Positions 18,483 through 27,425 of a stretch of 64,000 nucleotides of DNA are shown here, in pieces. Position 1 is the stretch's first letter, and each line of letters starts with the position of its first letter. The position numbers and the translations under genes were made by a program. This DNA is from Vibrio neptunius (GTDB lineage: Bacteria > Pseudomonadota > Gammaproteobacteria > Enterobacterales > Vibrionaceae), in the NCBI GenBank assembly GCA_019339365.1, contig CP079859.1, forward strand, positions 3,348,001-3,412,000. The letters are read 5' to 3'. The notes below the pieces were generated by a model that worked only from the letters and a program-made list of their open reading frames with translations, ran no database searches and was not told the DNA's origin.

Positions 18483-19205
18483 ATGATTTCTGCTTTAGTC
18501 ATAGATGACGAACTGTTTGCGCGTGAAGAGTTGACCGAACTGCTTGAAGAATCAGGCAAAATCACTGTGATAGATCAGGCCAGTAATGCGATTGAAGGCC
18601 TGAAAAAGATTAACCAGCTAAAACCCGATGTGGTCTTTCTCGATATTCAGATGCCACAAATCACCGGCATTGAGCTACTCGGGATGCTGGACCCGGAAAC
18701 CATGCCAAAGGTTGTGTTTGTCACCGCCTACGATGAATTTGCTATTCAGGCGTTTGAAGACAACGCATTCGATTACTTATTGAAACCGGTAGATACCTGT
18801 CGGTTGGACAAAACCATCAAACGCCTTCTTAAGTCAGCCAACAGTCACACTCAGGAGCAAGTCACAGCAATCACCCCATCCAGCCTAGATCAAGTACCTT
18901 GTATTGGCTTGAATCGGATTGTCATCATTCCGACACAAGATGTGGAGTTTGCTTACAGTGATATCAGTGGTGTTCATGTCCAGACAGGAGACCAGAAAGC
19001 CACATCTCAACTGACACTCAAAATACTCGAAGAAAAAACATCTCTGGTGCGCTGCCACCGTCAGTTTCTGGTTAACATAAAAGCGATTAAAGAAATCAAA
19101 TTGCTAGAAAATGGATTAGCAGAAATTGTCACTGTCAGTGATCAAACGATTCCGGTCAGCCGTCGCTACCTGAAAACACTGAAAGAAATGCTTGGATTCC
19201 ATTAA
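18483..19205 (+). CDS. btsR: LytTR response regulator BtsR
   Basis: The 240-residue regulator has a receiver domain (acidic pocket VIDDELFAREE, phospho-acceptor Asp in VVFLDIQMP near 54, YLLKPVD Lys) and a C-terminal LytTR DNA-binding domain (about 135-237; LVRCHRQFLVNIKAIKEI, PVSRRYLK). E. coli BtsR (239) activates a pyruvate transporter gene of the CstA family. A CstA-family gene lies 4.2 kb downstream with a matching direct repeat at 23312-23339. A terminator follows. Confidence 0.92.
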   Translation: MISALVIDDELFAREELTELLEESGKITVIDQASNAIEGLKKINQLKPDVVFLDIQMPQITGIELLGMLDPETMPKVVFVTAYDEFAIQAFEDNAFDYLLKPVDTCRLDKTIKRLLKSANSHTQEQVTAITPSSLDQVPCIGLNRIVIIPTQDVEFAYSDISGVHVQTGDQKATSQLTLKILEEKTSLVRCHRQFLVNIKAIKEIKLLENGLAEIVTVSDQTIPVSRRYLKTLKEMLGFH

Positions 19206-19232
19206 AAAGAGCCGCAACTGCGGCTCTTTTTT
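19204..19232 (+). terminator. Terminator of btsSR
   Basis: AAAAAGAGCCGC / GCGGCTCTTTTTT with an AACT loop. It may also work for nagZ on the opposite strand. Confidence 0.88.
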
Positions 19233-19249
19233 GCTCATTACTTTTCAAC

Positions 19250-20233
19250 TCATCCAACAACACGTTTCATCGCTTCGGATGTCAGCTTCCACTCATCACT
19301 ACTACGCAACTCAGACAAGGTAAACGACTGTTTCTTCAATAACGCGGTCGCTTGTGGCGTTTCCATCACTGGTAGGTTGTCCAACACTTCAATCTGCGCA
19401 TCACGCTTATTGCATACCAACACCATGTCACAACCCGATACCAGAGACTGATGCGCACGTTCAGCTGGCCCCCCCATCACAGACGCACCTTCCATCGTCA
19501 AATCATCAGAGAAAATAATGCCATTGAAGCCCAACTGTTTTCTTAACACAGCCTTGAGCCAAAATTCAGAGCCACTGGCTGGCTGATCGTCGTAATGAGG
19601 GAACACCACATGCGCCGGCATCATCGCATCCAATAGCCCCGCCTCGATCTGAGCTTTAAAAATCGCCATATCCTGTTCAAAGATAGTGTCTCGCTGATCG
19701 TAGGGCGTTTCCAAGTGAGAATCCGCAATCACACCACCATGACCGGGGAAATGTTTGCCCGTCGTTGCCATGCCAACCGCTTTCATACCGCGCATGTAAG
19801 CATTGCTGTGACGGATGATACTATCAACATCTTCGCCAAATGAACGGCTACCAATCGCCTTACATTCATGACCTTTATCCAGCACCGGAGCAAAGCTCAG
19901 ATCAATATCGTGAGCCATCAGTTCCGCTGCCATTAGCCAACCACCTTGCTGCGCCAGCTTTTCTCCATTCGCTTGCTTGGCATAAGATTCTGCCGCAGGG
20001 ATAAGTGAGAAACCTTCCTTGAAGCGTTGAACTCGACCACCTTCTTGATCAACGCCAATAAGAATCGGACGTTTCGCAGCCTGGCGAATGGCTTGGTTCA
20101 AGGCGAGTAACTGTTCATTGTCGTGATAGTTGCGAGTAAACAGAATCACGCCCCCGACGGTTGGGTGTTCAAGAATTTCTCTATCTTCCGTGGTCAGTTC
20201 GCAACCTTCTACATCAACCCATAAAGGTCCCAT
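19250..20233 (-). CDS. nagZ: Beta-N-acetylhexosaminidase NagZ (GH3, peptidoglycan recycling)
   Basis: This cytoplasmic GH3 enzyme removes GlcNAc from GlcNAc-1,6-anhydroMurNAc peptides and so shapes AmpC-inducing muropeptide levels. The active-site loop [14 protein letters not shown] and the substrate motif [11 protein letters not shown] are intact. Two ATGs compete: 20239 directly abuts the AAGGA ribosome-binding site, while 20233 has it six bases upstream and gives the usual [10 protein letters not shown] start (327 residues). The second is chosen. A 34-codon open frame ends ten bases upstream. Works with AnmK and MurQ, encoded next on the other strand. Confidence 0.95.
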   Translation of the reverse strand: MGPLWVDVEGCELTTEDREILEHPTVGGVILFTRNYHDNEQLLALNQAIRQAAKRPILIGVDQEGGRVQRFKEGFSLIPAAESYAKQANGEKLAQQGGWLMAAELMAHDIDLSFAPVLDKGHECKAIGSRSFGEDVDSIIRHSNAYMRGMKAVGMATTGKHFPGHGGVIADSHLETPYDQRDTIFEQDMAIFKAQIEAGLLDAMMPAHVVFPHYDDQPASGSEFWLKAVLRKQLGFNGIIFSDDLTMEGASVMGGPAERAHQSLVSGCDMVLVCNKRDAQIEVLDNLPVMETPQATALLKKQSFTLSELRSSDEWKLTSEAMKRVVG

Positions 20234-20242
20234 AATCATTCC

Positions 20243-20347
20243 TTACTGTTTCAAAGCCGCAACAGCGGATTCACGTTGTTCAATTAATTGGTTAACGCTT
20301 TCTTCCTGCAGAGGTAACAGCGTGCGAATTCGAGCTAAACCTTTCAT
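20243..20347 (-). CDS. Small 34-residue protein upstream of nagZ, unknown function
   Basis: ATG 20347 is preceded by a strong GAGGAG six bases upstream and opens 34 codons. The product starts MKGLARIRTLLPLQEE and ends SAVAALKQ. It is charged, helical in appearance, without membrane segment. The stop lies nine bases before the nagZ start, with the nagZ ribosome-binding site directly after it, so translation may be coupled. The frame stays open upstream to 20434, but only the inner ATG has a good binding site. No family is recognised. Confidence 0.55.
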   Translation of the reverse strand: MKGLARIRTLLPLQEESVNQLIEQRESAVAALKQ

Positions 20348-20785
20348 ATTCAACTCCTCTATTTGATTTGCAGTGTACTCAGCCTCGTGAAACTGGGGAA
20401 TAGTTAATCCTGTACGAACGTAAATTTGGAACAAACGAACGCATGAACTGAGAACAGGATCATAGAATCGATATGGTTGTTATTTCACAACACAATGAAC
20501 TTAGGAATGAATTACCCATATCAGCACGCTGACAAAAGCGATAAATAACGCCCCCTTTAGGCCACACGTATTAAGTCTGCCCAGTGCGCCATGAGATCCT
20601 TAGGCGTCGGCAAAATCATATTGATGAGCTTGTGACAAAGTACAGTGAAAATAATGAGTGAGATATCGCTTTTTTAGGAAGTTTGGGCGCATACTAGCAA
20701 CAACATATCGGTGATTAGTTCACGCCAAAAAGGAGGCGCACTGACGGTGCTACTCTATCAGCCGGAGAACAGGTGGAAATTCGCA
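20348..20785. other. Divergent intergenic region between the nagZ unit and anmK
   Basis: About 440 bases without a convincing gene. It must hold the promoters of nagZ (minus) and anmK (plus). I see no clear operator, riboswitch or hairpin terminator. Confidence 0.4.
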
Positions 20786-21895
20786 ATGGATAAAGAGCTT
20801 TATATTGGCATCATGTCTGGCACCAGTCTAGACGGTATCGATGTCGCCCTAGTAGAGGTAAGGGACGAGCACATTCAGTTAATCGACCATAGCGATTACC
20901 CAATACCTTCGATAATTAAAGAACAAGTACTCGATATCTGTCTCGGCCAACAAACCAACTTAAAGCAGATAGGCACACTGGACCATCAGCTGGGGCACTT
21001 GTATGCTGATGCAGTGTTAGCCTTACTTGAAAAAACAGGCCAAAGTAAGGAGCAGATTACCGCAATCGGTAACCACGGTCAGACGGTTTTCCATCAACCT
21101 ACGGGTGACGCGCCGTTTACTACTCAGCTCGGTGATGCCAATATCATTGCAACGCGAACAGGCATTACAACCATTGCCGATTTTAGACGTAAAGATATGG
21201 CATTGGGCGGGCAAGGCGCACCACTGGTTCCAGCCTTTCACAGGTCGCTGTTTCAATCAAATACATCGAGCATAGTAGTGCTCAATATTGGCGGGATTGC
21301 CAACATCTCCGTGCTTCGCCCTGATCACCCTGTCATCGGTTACGATACCGGACCGGGCAACATGTTGATGGATGCTTGGTGTCACCAGCACCAAGGCCAG
21401 CCTTTTGATAGAGACGCCTTGTTCGCACAACAAGGCCATATCGATACAGCACTGCTCAACGCTCTACTTCAAGAGCCTTACCTCGCACAAAAAGCGCCAA
21501 AGAGCACAGGTCGAGAGCGGTTTAACTTGCCTTGGTTAGAGGCTATTCTAAGCAACCATAACTGCTCTGCTGAAGATGTTCAGCGAACATTGTGCGAATA
21601 CACTGCGCAAACCATCAGCTTAGAGGTCGAAAAGTACTCGCTGGGGGAGCAGCCGCAATTATTAGTTTGTGGCGGTGGCACCTGTAATCCACTGCTGATG
21701 AGCCGCCTGAAAGCATTACTTCCAGCATGGTCTGTCGACTCTACAGATTCACAAGGTGTTGATAGTCAGAACATGGAAGCGATGGCATTTGCTTGGCTTG
21801 CCTATCGCCGCATTCACAATCAGCCAAGCAATTTGCCAGAAGTCACCGGAGCGAGCCATCCTGCTTCTCTTGGTGTGATGTATTTTGCCGATTAA
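20786..21895 (+). CDS. anmK: Anhydro-N-acetylmuramic acid kinase AnmK
   Basis: AnmK phosphorylates and hydrolyses 1,6-anhydroMurNAc to MurNAc-6-phosphate. The 369 residues equal E. coli AnmK in length. Motifs: GIMSGTSLDGID (phosphate loop), IGNHGQTVFHQP, DTGPGNMLMDAW and LLVCGGGTCNP. An upstream in-frame ATG at 20711 would add 25 residues unlike the family. ATG 20786 with AGGTGG nine bases upstream is preferred. murQ follows after 12 bases, so product and substrate are made from one operon. Confidence 0.95.
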   Translation: MDKELYIGIMSGTSLDGIDVALVEVRDEHIQLIDHSDYPIPSIIKEQVLDICLGQQTNLKQIGTLDHQLGHLYADAVLALLEKTGQSKEQITAIGNHGQTVFHQPTGDAPFTTQLGDANIIATRTGITTIADFRRKDMALGGQGAPLVPAFHRSLFQSNTSSIVVLNIGGIANISVLRPDHPVIGYDTGPGNMLMDAWCHQHQGQPFDRDALFAQQGHIDTALLNALLQEPYLAQKAPKSTGRERFNLPWLEAILSNHNCSAEDVQRTLCEYTAQTISLEVEKYSLGEQPQLLVCGGGTCNPLLMSRLKALLPAWSVDSTDSQGVDSQNMEAMAFAWLAYRRIHNQPSNLPEVTGASHPASLGVMYFAD

Positions 21896-22831
<936 letters not shown>

Positions 22832-22835
22832 CAAT

Positions 22836-22864
22836 AAAGGCTTGGTAGATACCAAGCCTTTATT
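22836..22864. terminator. Bidirectional terminator after murQ
   Basis: AAAGGCTTGGT/ACCAAGCCTTT stem with A-rich and T-rich flanks, between murQ and a convergent lipoprotein gene. Confidence 0.85.
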
Positions 22865-22866
22865 AT

Positions 22867-23214
22867 TTAATATTCGTTCGCATGTTCATCCCAGCCACGC
22901 TTCCATTCCATACGAAATTTCTGCGCTTCTGCCGTGCCTTCACACACACCTTCATAATACTGCCCCGTTAAACCAATCTGATAAGCAAAGTTGGGGTTGC
23001 AGTACTCTTGGATTCCTATCAGATAACCTTGCTCATAATCTCCCTGCATCGCACTGCCTAAACTGGCTAACTCTTTAAAAGAGCGCTGAGAGTGGCCACG
23101 AATACCATCTCGATATCCAATCTCATACCAATCTCCTTCGTGAGCCAGTTGCTCAGTACTAGCAGTACACGCCATTAACGTAGATACCAACATCAGAAAA
23201 ATGAGTCTTCTCAT
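22867..23214 (-). CDS. Small DUF2799-type lipoprotein
   Basis: The 115 residues start with a lipoprotein signal (MRRLIFLMLVSTLMAC, lipobox LMAC with Cys 16). The mature part has short Gly/aromatic repeats (WYEIGYRDGIRGH, YEQGYLIGIQEYC, YQIGLTGQYYEGVC) typical of DUF2799. Two further Cys may form a periplasmic disulfide. The function of this family is not known. It is convergent with murQ. Confidence 0.75.
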   Translation of the reverse strand: MRRLIFLMLVSTLMACTASTEQLAHEGDWYEIGYRDGIRGHSQRSFKELASLGSAMQGDYEQGYLIGIQEYCNPNFAYQIGLTGQYYEGVCEGTAEAQKFRMEWKRGWDEHANEY

Positions 23215-23311
23215 TGTTTTTCCTTGTTTTTATTGAAGGTCTCTTAATCAAAACACTAAATGCCCGACTTTGCCACTGAGATGCACTAAAAACCGCTTAA
23301 CAGTGCCAATT

Positions 23312-23339
23312 ACCACTCAGCCTGTCATATGACCACTCA
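23312..23339 (+). promoter_or_regulatory. BtsR-type direct repeat upstream of the CstA-family gene
   Basis: Two identical ACCACTCA copies (extended identity ACCACTCAGC) lie at 23312-23319 and 23332-23339, 20 bases apart start to start, thus on one face of the helix. They fit the E. coli BtsR/YehT motif as I recall it, ACC[G/A]CT[C/T]A repeated with a spacer of about 13 bases. They sit 83-110 bases before the transporter start; btsSR is 4.2 kb upstream. Confidence 0.7.
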
Positions 23340-23421
23340 GCTGAGATTTGAATGAGAATGGTCATCGAGAAGCGTAACATTGAAACTGAACTTATTAAAT
23401 CTTGACTAAGGAACAAGTGCT

Positions 23422-24907
23422 ATGTTGTGGTTTCTAACCTGTGTTGCTGCTCTGATAGGCGGATACTTCCTCTACGGGTCATTGGTTGAAAGAATCTTCG
23501 GTATTAATGAAAAGCGCCAGACACCGGCTCATACGAAGGCGGACGGTGTGGATTTTGTTCCAATGTCGACTAAGAAAGTCTATCTGGTTCAGCTTCTGAA
23601 CATCGCTGGTGTTGGGCCTATCTTCGGTCCCATTATGGGCGCACTGTATGGCCCTGCGGCAATGCTTTGGATTGTTGTCGGTTGTATTTTCGCTGGCGCA
23701 GTGCACGATTACTTCTCAGGTATGCTGTCGGTACGTAACGGTGGAGCTTCTGTGCCAACAATCACAGGTCGCTATCTAGGCAATGGTGCAAAACACTTTA
23801 TGAATATCTTTGCCATTGTTTTATTGTTACTTGTAGGTGTCGTCTTTGTTTCTGCACCAGCAGGTATGATCACCAATCTAATCAATGAACAAACCAGCAT
23901 CTCTGTCAGCATGACATCAATGGTTATCGCTATTTTTGCTTACTACATTATCGCCACTATTGTTCCTGTCGACAAAATCATTGGCCGCTTCTATCCACTC
24001 TTTGGCGCACTGCTTATTTTTTATGTCGGTTGGCCTGATGACAGCAGTTGCGCTATCAAGCGAGCACACGGTAATGGGTGATTTTCAGATAACGGATATG
24101 TTCACCAACCTGAACCCGAACGACATGCCACTATGGCCCGCTCTATTTATCACCATTGCCTGCGGTGCTATCTCTGGTTTCCATGCTACTCAGTCACCTT
24201 TGATGGCTCGTTGTATGGAGAATGAGAAGAACGGTCGCTTCGTTTTCTACGGTGCCATGATTGGTGAAGGTGTGATTGCGCTTATCTGGTGTGCGATTGC
24301 GCTGTCTTTCTTCGGCAATCTCGACGCGCTCTCTGAAGCCGTGAAAAACGGCGGGCCTGGTAATGTGGTCTACAGCTCTTCGTTTGGCCTACTTGGCGTA
24401 GTTGGTGGTGTGATTGCCTTCTTAGGCGTTGTTATCTTGCCCATCACATCTGGTGATACTGCGTTCCGCTCTAGCCGTTTGATCTTAGCCGAATACTTCA
24501 ACATGGAGCAGAAGACTCTGCGTAATCGCCTACTGATGGCAGTCCCTCTTTTCGTGATTGGTGGCATCCTAACTCAAGTAGACTTCGGTGTTATCTGGCG
24601 TTACTTCGGCTTCGCTAACCAGACAACCGCAGTCATGATGCTGTGGACAGCTTCAGCTTACCTGCTTCGTCACAACAAACTGCACTGGATCACGACGATT
24701 CCAGCCATCTTTATGACGACTGTCGTGGTGACCTTTATCCTTAACAACAGCACGCTAGGATTTGGGCTACCAATGAACGTGTCGACCATCGCTGGCATCT
24801 TGTTCTCGCTCGCGACAACGGCCTACGTCATCCAAAAATCTAGAGGCAAAGGGGAAACTGACCTAGAGGATGAAAACGAAACCAAAGTGGCAACTGAAAC
24901 CGCTTAA
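23422..24907 (+). CDS. cstA: CstA-family pyruvate/peptide transporter, frame broken by one base
   Basis: A polytopic inner-membrane protein of the CstA/BtsT family, about 494 residues once repaired; this is the shorter form without the extra C-terminal part of E. coli CstA (701). The first frame covers 23422 to about 24022 (LIGGYFLYGSLVERIFGI, GPIFGPIMGALYGP, FAGAVHDYFSGMLS). The second continues from ATG 24024 (MSVGLMTAVALSS) to 24907. Removing one T from the T6 run at 24017-24022 joins them as GALLIF-MSVG. A BtsR-type repeat upstream suggests activation by pyruvate through BtsSR. Substrate is inferred. Confidence 0.85.
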
Positions 24908-24931
24908 GCCAATTGATTGGCATATTGAATA

Positions 24932-24955
24932 GGGCTCCTTAGGGAGCCTTTTCTT
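24932..24955 (+). terminator. Terminator of the CstA-family gene
   Basis: GGCTCC-TTAG-GGAGCC followed by TTTT. Confidence 0.75.
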
Positions 24956-25032
24956 TGGTCTAAAAACTGTCACGCTAGGTCTATAGCAAAAACTGAGTTC
25001 AAAACCTGCTAACTGGATTTAAACGGGATCTA

Positions 25033-25062
25033 AAAAAGGCGACTTAATGTCGCCTTTTTACC
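25033..25062 (-). terminator. Terminator of ispH
   Basis: AAAAAGGCGAC/GTCGCCTTTTT stem, 11 bp, loop TTAAT; gives a T tail on the minus strand. Confidence 0.88.
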
Positions 25063-25073
25063 CTTTCAAATCG

Positions 25074-26039
25074 CTAGTCAACTTGTTTAATCTGTAACTC
25101 TTTTGGTACTTCAAAGAACATGTTTTCTTCACGACCTAGAACTTCTTCTACTGAACGGGTGCCAGCGAGCTCTTTGATGCGTTCCAAAATCTGGTTAACC
25201 AGCTCTTCTGGCGCGGATGCTCCCGCCGTTACACCCACTTTTACTTTATCGTTAAACCACTCTGGTTGAATGTCTTCCGGGCAATCTGTTAGATACCCTG
25301 GAGTACCTAACTTCTCAGCCAGCTCTTTCAGACGAGTTGAGTTAGATGAATTCTTAGAACCGACAACAATCACAACATCAACGTCCGTTGCCATCTCGCG
25401 CACCGCATCCTGACGATTCTGCGTGGCATAACAAATATCGTCTTTACGTGGGCCCTGAATTTCAGGGAACACACGTCGAAGTTCGTTAATCACATCTGCA
25501 GTTTCATCTACCGACAATGTTGTCTGACTTACATAATGAAGGTTGCTCGGGTCTTTGACTTTCGCTTTGAGAGTAACCACATCTGTTGGCGTCTCAACTA
25601 GGTACATACCACCTTGTTCACTGGCATACTGGCCCATTGTACCTTCTACTTCGGGATGCCCTGCATGACCAATCAAAACCACTTCCATATGACGGCGGCT
25701 TGCACGAGCCACTTCCATATGGACTTTAGTCACAAGTGGACAAGTTGCATCAAAAACGGTCAAGTCACGTTCTTTCGCTTCTTTGCGTACAGCCTGAGAC
25801 ACACCATGAGCAGAGAAAATCACAATATTGTCATCAGGCACTTCATGAAGCTCTTCGACAAAGATAGCGCCTCTTTGTTTGAGGCCTTCGACCACAAATC
25901 GATTGTGCACGACTTCATGACGAACATAAATCGGTGGTTGATACATTTCCAATGCACGTTCGACAATGCTGATCGCACGATCAACACCTGCACAGAAGCC
26001 ACGTGGGTTGGCTAAAAGAATTTTCATTTCATTGCTCAT
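25074..26039 (-). CDS. ispH: 4-hydroxy-3-methylbut-2-enyl diphosphate reductase IspH
   Basis: The last MEP-pathway enzyme, a [4Fe-4S] protein that makes IPP and DMAPP. Three cluster cysteines are visible in [23 protein letters not shown] and [18 protein letters not shown] and the SSNSTRL and [11 protein letters not shown] motifs are also present. The 321 residues match the family. Start is taken as ATG 26039; ATG 26027 ([10 protein letters not shown]) is the start used in many homologues and neither has a good binding site. It follows fkpB with 26 bases between. Confidence 0.96.
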   Translation of the reverse strand: MSNEMKILLANPRGFCAGVDRAISIVERALEMYQPPIYVRHEVVHNRFVVEGLKQRGAIFVEELHEVPDDNIVIFSAHGVSQAVRKEAKERDLTVFDATCPLVTKVHMEVARASRRHMEVVLIGHAGHPEVEGTMGQYASEQGGMYLVETPTDVVTLKAKVKDPSNLHYVSQTTLSVDETADVINELRRVFPEIQGPRKDDICYATQNRQDAVREMATDVDVVIVVGSKNSSNSTRLKELAEKLGTPGYLTDCPEDIQPEWFNDKVKVGVTAGASAPEELVNQILERIKELAGTRSVEEVLGREENMFFEVPKELQIKQVD

Positions 26040-26065
26040 AGTGATTATTTTATCGCTTCAGGCGG

Positions 26066-26497
26066 CTATTCTACTGACAAAATTTCAACTTCAAAAGTCA
26101 CATCTTGCCCTGCTAGAGGGTGGTTGAAATCCACTGTCACTGAATCACCCGCAATTTCGGTAATAATGCCAGGTATTTCCATACCATCAGGGCCAGAGAA
26201 AGCCATGATGGTTCCCACTTCAACGTCTGCATCACCGACAAATCTTGCACGATCCATATGATGCACATTGTCTGGGTTCGGAGCGCCAAAGGCATCTTCG
26301 GCTTTCAGTTCAATCGCCTTTTTCTCACCCACTTCAAGTCCTAGCAAGCATTGCTCAAAGTTTTCACTTAGGCTGCCATCACCAATCACGAGCTTGGCAG
26401 GTTTACCCATGTTATGCGTGCTATCAGCAACAGAGCCATCTTTAAGTTTGATAGTAAAATGCAGCGTTACTGCGGATTCCTGGACAATAGTGGTCAC
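26066..26497 (-). CDS. fkpB: FKBP-type peptidyl-prolyl isomerase (SlpA-like)
   Basis: A 143-residue cytoplasmic FKBP/SlyD-type isomerase: an FKBP fold (VTLHFTIKLKDGSVADST, LLGLEVGEKKAIEL) with an inserted flap. It catalyses cis-trans isomerisation of prolyl bonds during folding. The start is a GTG with AAGGA upstream. Gene order lspA-fkpB-ispH is the standard gammaproteobacterial arrangement. A hairpin between lspA and this gene suggests partial independence. Confidence 0.93.
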   Translation of the reverse strand: MTTIVQESAVTLHFTIKLKDGSVADSTHNMGKPAKLVIGDGSLSENFEQCLLGLEVGEKKAIELKAEDAFGAPNPDNVHHMDRARFVGDADVEVGTIMAFSGPDGMEIPGIITEIAGDSVTVDFNHPLAGQDVTFEVEILSVE

Positions 26498-26556
26498 AAT
26501 ACGTTTCCTTGTTATTGGAGAGCTTGGCTTCTATTCAATAGAGGCTTCGTTATATT

Positions 26557-26590
26557 AAAAAGCGCTCTCTGAATCAACAGACAGCGCTTA
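26557..26590 (-). terminator. Hairpin between lspA and fkpB
   Basis: AAGCGCT/AGCGCTT arms with further pairing inside. On the minus strand a T run follows, so it can end or attenuate transcription from lspA. Confidence 0.6.
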
Positions 26591-26612
26591 GGGTTATTCG
26601 ATCATTATGGGC

Positions 26613-27119
26613 TTACACTTCGGTTCCAGCGCCTTTTTTACGAAATCCGTCAAGGATAATCATTGCAGCGCCAATACAAATGGTGCTGTCAGCCAAATTA
26701 AATGCTGGCCAGTGGTAGTTACCCCAGAAAAAGTCTAAGTAATCGACAACATAACCGTGTACCACACGATCAAATACGTTACCCACTGCACCACCGATGA
26801 TCATGGCATAAGCCACATTGTTCCATTTCTCTTTTGCTGGCAGTTTACTCATCCAGTAAGTCAGCATAGCGGTTACGGCAAAAGCGATCCCCGTAAACAA
26901 CCAACGTTGCCAGCCAGCCTGATCGCTCAGGAAGCTAAATGCAGCACCGTAGTTATGTACGTAAAGTAGATTAAAGAAAGGCAGTACCTCAATACGGTTC
27001 GCCCAGCCATAACCCATGTTATCCATCACAAACAGCTTGATGCCGATATCTGCTAGAAAGATAACCAATGCTAGCCAAAGCCAGCGTACACCTGATTGTT
27101 TTAATGGCATATTACTCAT
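26613..27119 (-). CDS. lspA: Lipoprotein signal peptidase (signal peptidase II)
   Basis: An inner-membrane aspartyl protease of 168 residues that cleaves prolipoproteins before the lipidated Cys. Four membrane helices are visible. The catalytic Asp pair lies in [18 protein letters not shown] and [11 protein letters not shown]. It acts after Lgt, which is encoded at 37829-38650, and serves lipoproteins here such as NlpI and BamD. Lies downstream of ileS as in E. coli, but a repeat-bearing gap of 306 bases separates them. Confidence 0.96.
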   Translation of the reverse strand: MSNMPLKQSGVRWLWLALVIFLADIGIKLFVMDNMGYGWANRIEVLPFFNLLYVHNYGAAFSFLSDQAGWQRWLFTGIAFAVTAMLTYWMSKLPAKEKWNNVAYAMIIGGAVGNVFDRVVHGYVVDYLDFFWGNYHWPAFNLADSTICIGAAMIILDGFRKKGAGTEV

Positions 27120-27156
27120 TAAAGTTCCTATAAAATCATGAACTAGACACTACGGT

Positions 27157-27260
27157 AAGAGATCCCCAACTCGGTCGTTCCTCCCTCTTGAGGATGACAC
27201 GGGGCTATCATTACAAAATCGTCATTCCTTAGAGCGAAGAATGAGTGAGTAAGGAATCTC
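27157..27260 (-). repeat. Two partial copies of the 103-bp palindromic repeat, in permuted order
   Basis: Bases 27157-27197 are the complement of the left half of the repeat seen at 36544, 36676 and 62131 (AGAGATCCCCAACTCGG...GAGGATGAC). Bases 27221-27260 are the complement of its right half (GTCATTCC...GGAATCTC). In one inverted copy the order would be the reverse, so these are the facing ends of two truncated copies, 23 bases apart. The rest of the 27120-27425 gap holds only the ileS terminator. Confidence 0.7.
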
Positions 27261-27357
27261 AACAAGCTTACTGTGCACTTATCGAAGTATTGCCTACACA
27301 TTCAAGCCCTACGGTTAAGTGACGGCAAGTTCTTGGTAATTTATGTAAAACAGCAGT

Positions 27358-27386
27358 TAAAAATAACCCCAGTATGTACTGGGGCT
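27358..27386 (-). terminator. Terminator of ileS
   Basis: CCCCAGTA/TACTGGGG stem; T run on the minus strand after the stem. Confidence 0.78.
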
Positions 27387-27425
27387 ATAATATTTCAATA
27401 AAGTTCAACTTCTAGCTGAGCTAAA

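Noticed and set aside
20711..20785. N-terminal extension of AnmK from ATG 20711
   Set aside because: The added 25 residues resemble no AnmK; ATG 20786 gives exactly the family length.
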